DNA from: Hyalangium versicolor
GTDB taxonomy: Bacteria; Myxococcota; Myxococcia; Myxococcales; Myxococcaceae
DNA length: 64,000 bases
NCBI RefSeq assembly: GCF_020103695.1
Contig: NZ_JAHXBF010000044.1
Span: forward strand, 16,113-80,112
Direction: 5' to 3'
The notes below the pieces were generated by a model that saw only the letters and a program-made list of their open reading frames with translations, searched no databases and was not told the DNA's origin. Positions 63,101 through 64,000 of this stretch are shown here, one piece after another (the stretch's first letter is position 1; every line of letters begins with the position of its first letter). The translations under genes and the position numbers were made by a program.

Positions 63101-64000
63101 AGAAGATCACACGAGGGCACCGTATGAAGGCGCTGAGTACTCAGCGTCTTCGCCCCCGTGTCGCGCGCCCACAAAGTCAGGGGAGCCTCAAGCCACACAT
63201 CCCCCGGCTTAACGATTGATCCTCGTACCACGAGGATCCTGTGTAGAGGAGTGTCCTGCGAGGCCAGTATGGCGGGCAGGCGGACTCCTATCTCGCGTCG
63301 ACGAGGCTCCGCAGGTAAGAGGGGCGCATTCGCTGCCGCCCGTGCACGAAGTTTTGGGCCGTGGACGTAGAGCACACTCAATTCCTCGGCAAGGGGATGT
63401 CCTCCCACGACAAACGGCACTGCATTCCTTGGTCGCCCCAAAGGCAGCGCAGCGAAGGAAGCTAGTTGTGCCGCGATCCATCCCTGAACTGGTCCAACGC
63501 CCTGTCCTCCCGCTCGGGGATTGATCTGGGTCAGCGGCTGCGCCGAAACCCGTAGCCGCCCCCGTCCCAAGTCGTCCGGCAGCGGCACAGCCAACTCGCC
63601 ACAAGGCGTCAGTCGTGCGCTCGACACAGGCAACCAAGTCCCAGGCGGAAGGCTCGCCGACAACTCCGGACAAGCCCAGGCCGGAGCATGCCCTGCGCTC
63701 AAGACCGAGGCCTGTCGAAGGATGGGTAGCGCCCCCTCCAGTGTCTCTCGAGACCGCTCAGGTTCCAGGAACGCCTTGAGGAAGACCTTGCTAACGAGCA
63801 GGGGAATAGAATCGCGCCCAGCCAGCCCCCTCAGAATCGCCCTTAGGACGAGTGGCAGATCCCTCACCGCGCCTTCATAGTGTCCTTTCGGCAGGAGTGC
63901 GTGATGCCGCGATCCTCGGTGGGTAGACTGGGGTACGGCACGGCTTGCCGTTCTGAGCGAGAGGCCGTGGCAAAGCGGCGGGTTGCCCACCGCGCGCTGA
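60166..64000 (-). CDS. Divergent RNA-polymerase beta/beta-prime-like fusion protein (5' end outside window)
   Basis: At least 1277 codons; the frame is open past the edge, so numbering starts at GTG 63990. Residues ~255-555 match the beta C-terminal part in order: VKPGDVWLEAPLTL (260), VPPGVQGTVVEV (363), EEMPYGEDGQPVHLVI (424; beta has EDMPYDENGTPVDIVL), VGRCWILTQDAFV (469), VDRLWWAAARPDE (510). Then, without a break, beta-prime N-terminal signs: LRSWP (584), Cys cluster at 604, 606, 619, 626, LLGLTVSELERRYV (663; LLDMTLRDLERVLY), VERDVKALGRMLPGRLIVSS then VPILPWVLHP (723), SDRLKRL (778), PGTFRIQGR (844). KMAGRHGNKG and NADFDGD are missing. Residues ~870-1274 are unrecognised. Confidence 0.75.
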   Translation of the reverse strand, partial: QRAVGNPPLCHGLSLRTASRAVPQSTHRGSRHHALLPKGHYEGAVRDLPLVLRAILRGLAGRDSIPLLVSKVFLKAFLEPERSRETLEGALPILRQASVLSAGHAPAWACPELSASLPPGTWLPVSSARLTPCGELAVPLPDDLGRGRLRVSAQPLTQINPRAGGQGVGPVQGWIAAQLASFAALPLGRPRNAVPFVVGGHPLAEELSVLYVHGPKLRARAAANAPLLPAEPRRREIGVRLPAILASQDTPLHRILVVRGSIVKPGDVWLEAPLTLWARDTGAKTLSTQRLHTVPSCDLLAHVFQMEEPEDLEDPEAETESAPEDSLASEAVPASPAEAAVVPLPMADELLPLRPVLPAAAERWFVPPGVQGTVVEVREEVVRDKTEALLAWRLTLIVALEAPVDVRGQLLLPDGRVAVLEGGFAREEMPYGEDGQPVHLVIEDPTLASTPDTDIWFDAASGELLHLAASRVGRCWILTQDAFVKGPDAQLRFRARDGEGIAAAPDSPALSTVDRLWWAAARPDEASILSREARSWTGGLPGFWPHLVEVLEAAGVMPPTSSEPEPWKDVSTERRELRFEVPSATRLRSWPTTYTEAEQDSPLRWGCSCGQIQGRARAFEVCQPDSSGCGTPVLLRPALSRRRPLSVFRLCEPVLHPWRKETAAALLGLTVSELERRYVKDGALVLGIQMYKAVRREDPGAAVRDRISRSTSPAEREELLRGLRAVERDVKALGRMLPGRLIVSSVPILPWVLHPTGLPRGAAEKVKSPLTHAYLRVRLASDRLKRLRRSGSRLLWETARRALLAEMDALWGPVSQGRQEGEPTHLAGLLARLWPLTRPPGLRSVVPGTFRIQGRPARDDKAPALECNVERMQSYAELAARIPVPEIRQGQKEDIQLLRSLHGSSRDGVVQVLLRVEGESWGVTTTGVLTSRGPVYLPVVSPLLIEMSSPDFWAERAARDRLLRQHLPWLFMVLGAFQALEDDSEEAGRGVLESSLRPGPSVRALRHEGVEVPPLGSVGILALRELMAGLARPESRPLDFCRLVEESRPRPCGEDGSRAAEMIEAVVQRAFPGDGAWMRMSQRLLVRALVGWWKGPPSEASPSGWRWLPPLERGPPGTRRCVPPLASSAWEEWPAMAAAIAPIRFLLENEGRPMEDCWSHTLRLVLGFDVDEQPVDQAESELPSLEDELGVPLPGKGILLMPDPEAVPEPLSIKRIVGSASGTPEELSFLKVSLEAWLSAKAVSVVSTPTLPCREQLPEVVLLSSSMSNWLKGGTPR

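Noticed and set aside
63988..63990. GTG at 63990 as the start of the RNAP-like gene
   Set aside because: The frame continues open to the window edge and no ribosome site precedes it; RpoB-like sequence would be expected to extend further upstream.
60166..64000. The RNAP-like gene as an ordinary rpoB-rpoC fragment from contamination or assembly error
   Set aside because: Motifs are strongly diverged, catalytic motifs are missing, the frame is clean over 3.8 kb and codon use and overlap with the SNF2 gene fit this genome.

Overview
The window comes from a high-GC delta-proteobacterial predator, almost certainly a myxobacterium of the suborder Cystobacterineae (Archangium, Cystobacter, Hyalangium or a relative). 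The evidence is lineage-typical content: Hanks-type Ser/Thr kinases with C-terminal sensor or STAND parts, the Myxococcus paralogous family TIGR02268/DUF2381, Cys-rich DUF4215-type repeats, many lipoproteins with Asp/Gly/Pro linkers, an Imm11/DUF1629 immunity protein, and strong G/C at third codon positions. I recognised no rRNA, tRNA, CRISPR array, insertion sequence or prophage. All family names and alignments are by eye and from memory.

Layout. 1-8.3 kb: the 3' end of serA, an FAD-linked 2-hydroxyacid dehydrogenase, a VWA lipoprotein, a Pvc16-like protein, a small Cys-rich lipoprotein, an xseA-xseB pair whose XseA has an extra HARP-like N-terminus, and two envelope proteins. 8.3-21.4 kb: mostly single-gene housekeeping and envelope functions (ferritin-like protein, CBS protein with a histone-like tail, fatty acid hydroxylase divergent from a TetR regulator across a palindrome, lytic transglycosylase, YfbK-type VWA protein, nagB, pfkA, an XdhC-family protein, a Cys-repeat protein, AraC regulator, Mpo1-like protein, a large lipoprotein, a PNPOx-like protein). 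21.5-28.1 kb: a lipid-modification cluster. Five genes on the minus strand (hydrolase, cyclopropane synthase, desaturase, two hydrolases) are tightly packed with ATGA overlaps, and a divergent amidohydrolase faces them. 28-38.5 kb: a Tat-type pirin, a purple-acid-phosphatase-like lipoprotein, an orphan immunity gene beside a broken toxin, a kinase/TIGR02268 pair, an M43 metalloprotease and an RNase R-like exonuclease.

38.9-52.7 kb: two nearly identical tandem NHL-type beta-propeller lipoproteins, then a probable operon of kinase-STAND ATPase, TPR/PEGA membrane protein and a 839-residue Cys-repeat protein, followed by a third, diverged propeller paralogue and a double-spondin lipoprotein. 52.7-57.0 kb: an unrecognised membrane-anchored protein, a frameshifted lipoprotein gene and a coupled downstream gene that looks like its immunity partner.

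57.1-64.0 kb holds the most unusual locus. A SNF2-family ATPase is translationally coupled (4-bp overlap) to an upstream gene, cut by the window edge, whose product looks like a divergent fusion of the RNA polymerase beta C-terminal half with the beta-prime N-terminal part. At least eight motifs line up in the correct order, but the beta-prime catalytic DFDGD and the beta Lys-rich KMAGRHGNKG segment are absent. A catalytically dead, single-chain RNAP-like scaffold paired with a SNF2 (RapA-like) motor is, as far as I know, not a described system.
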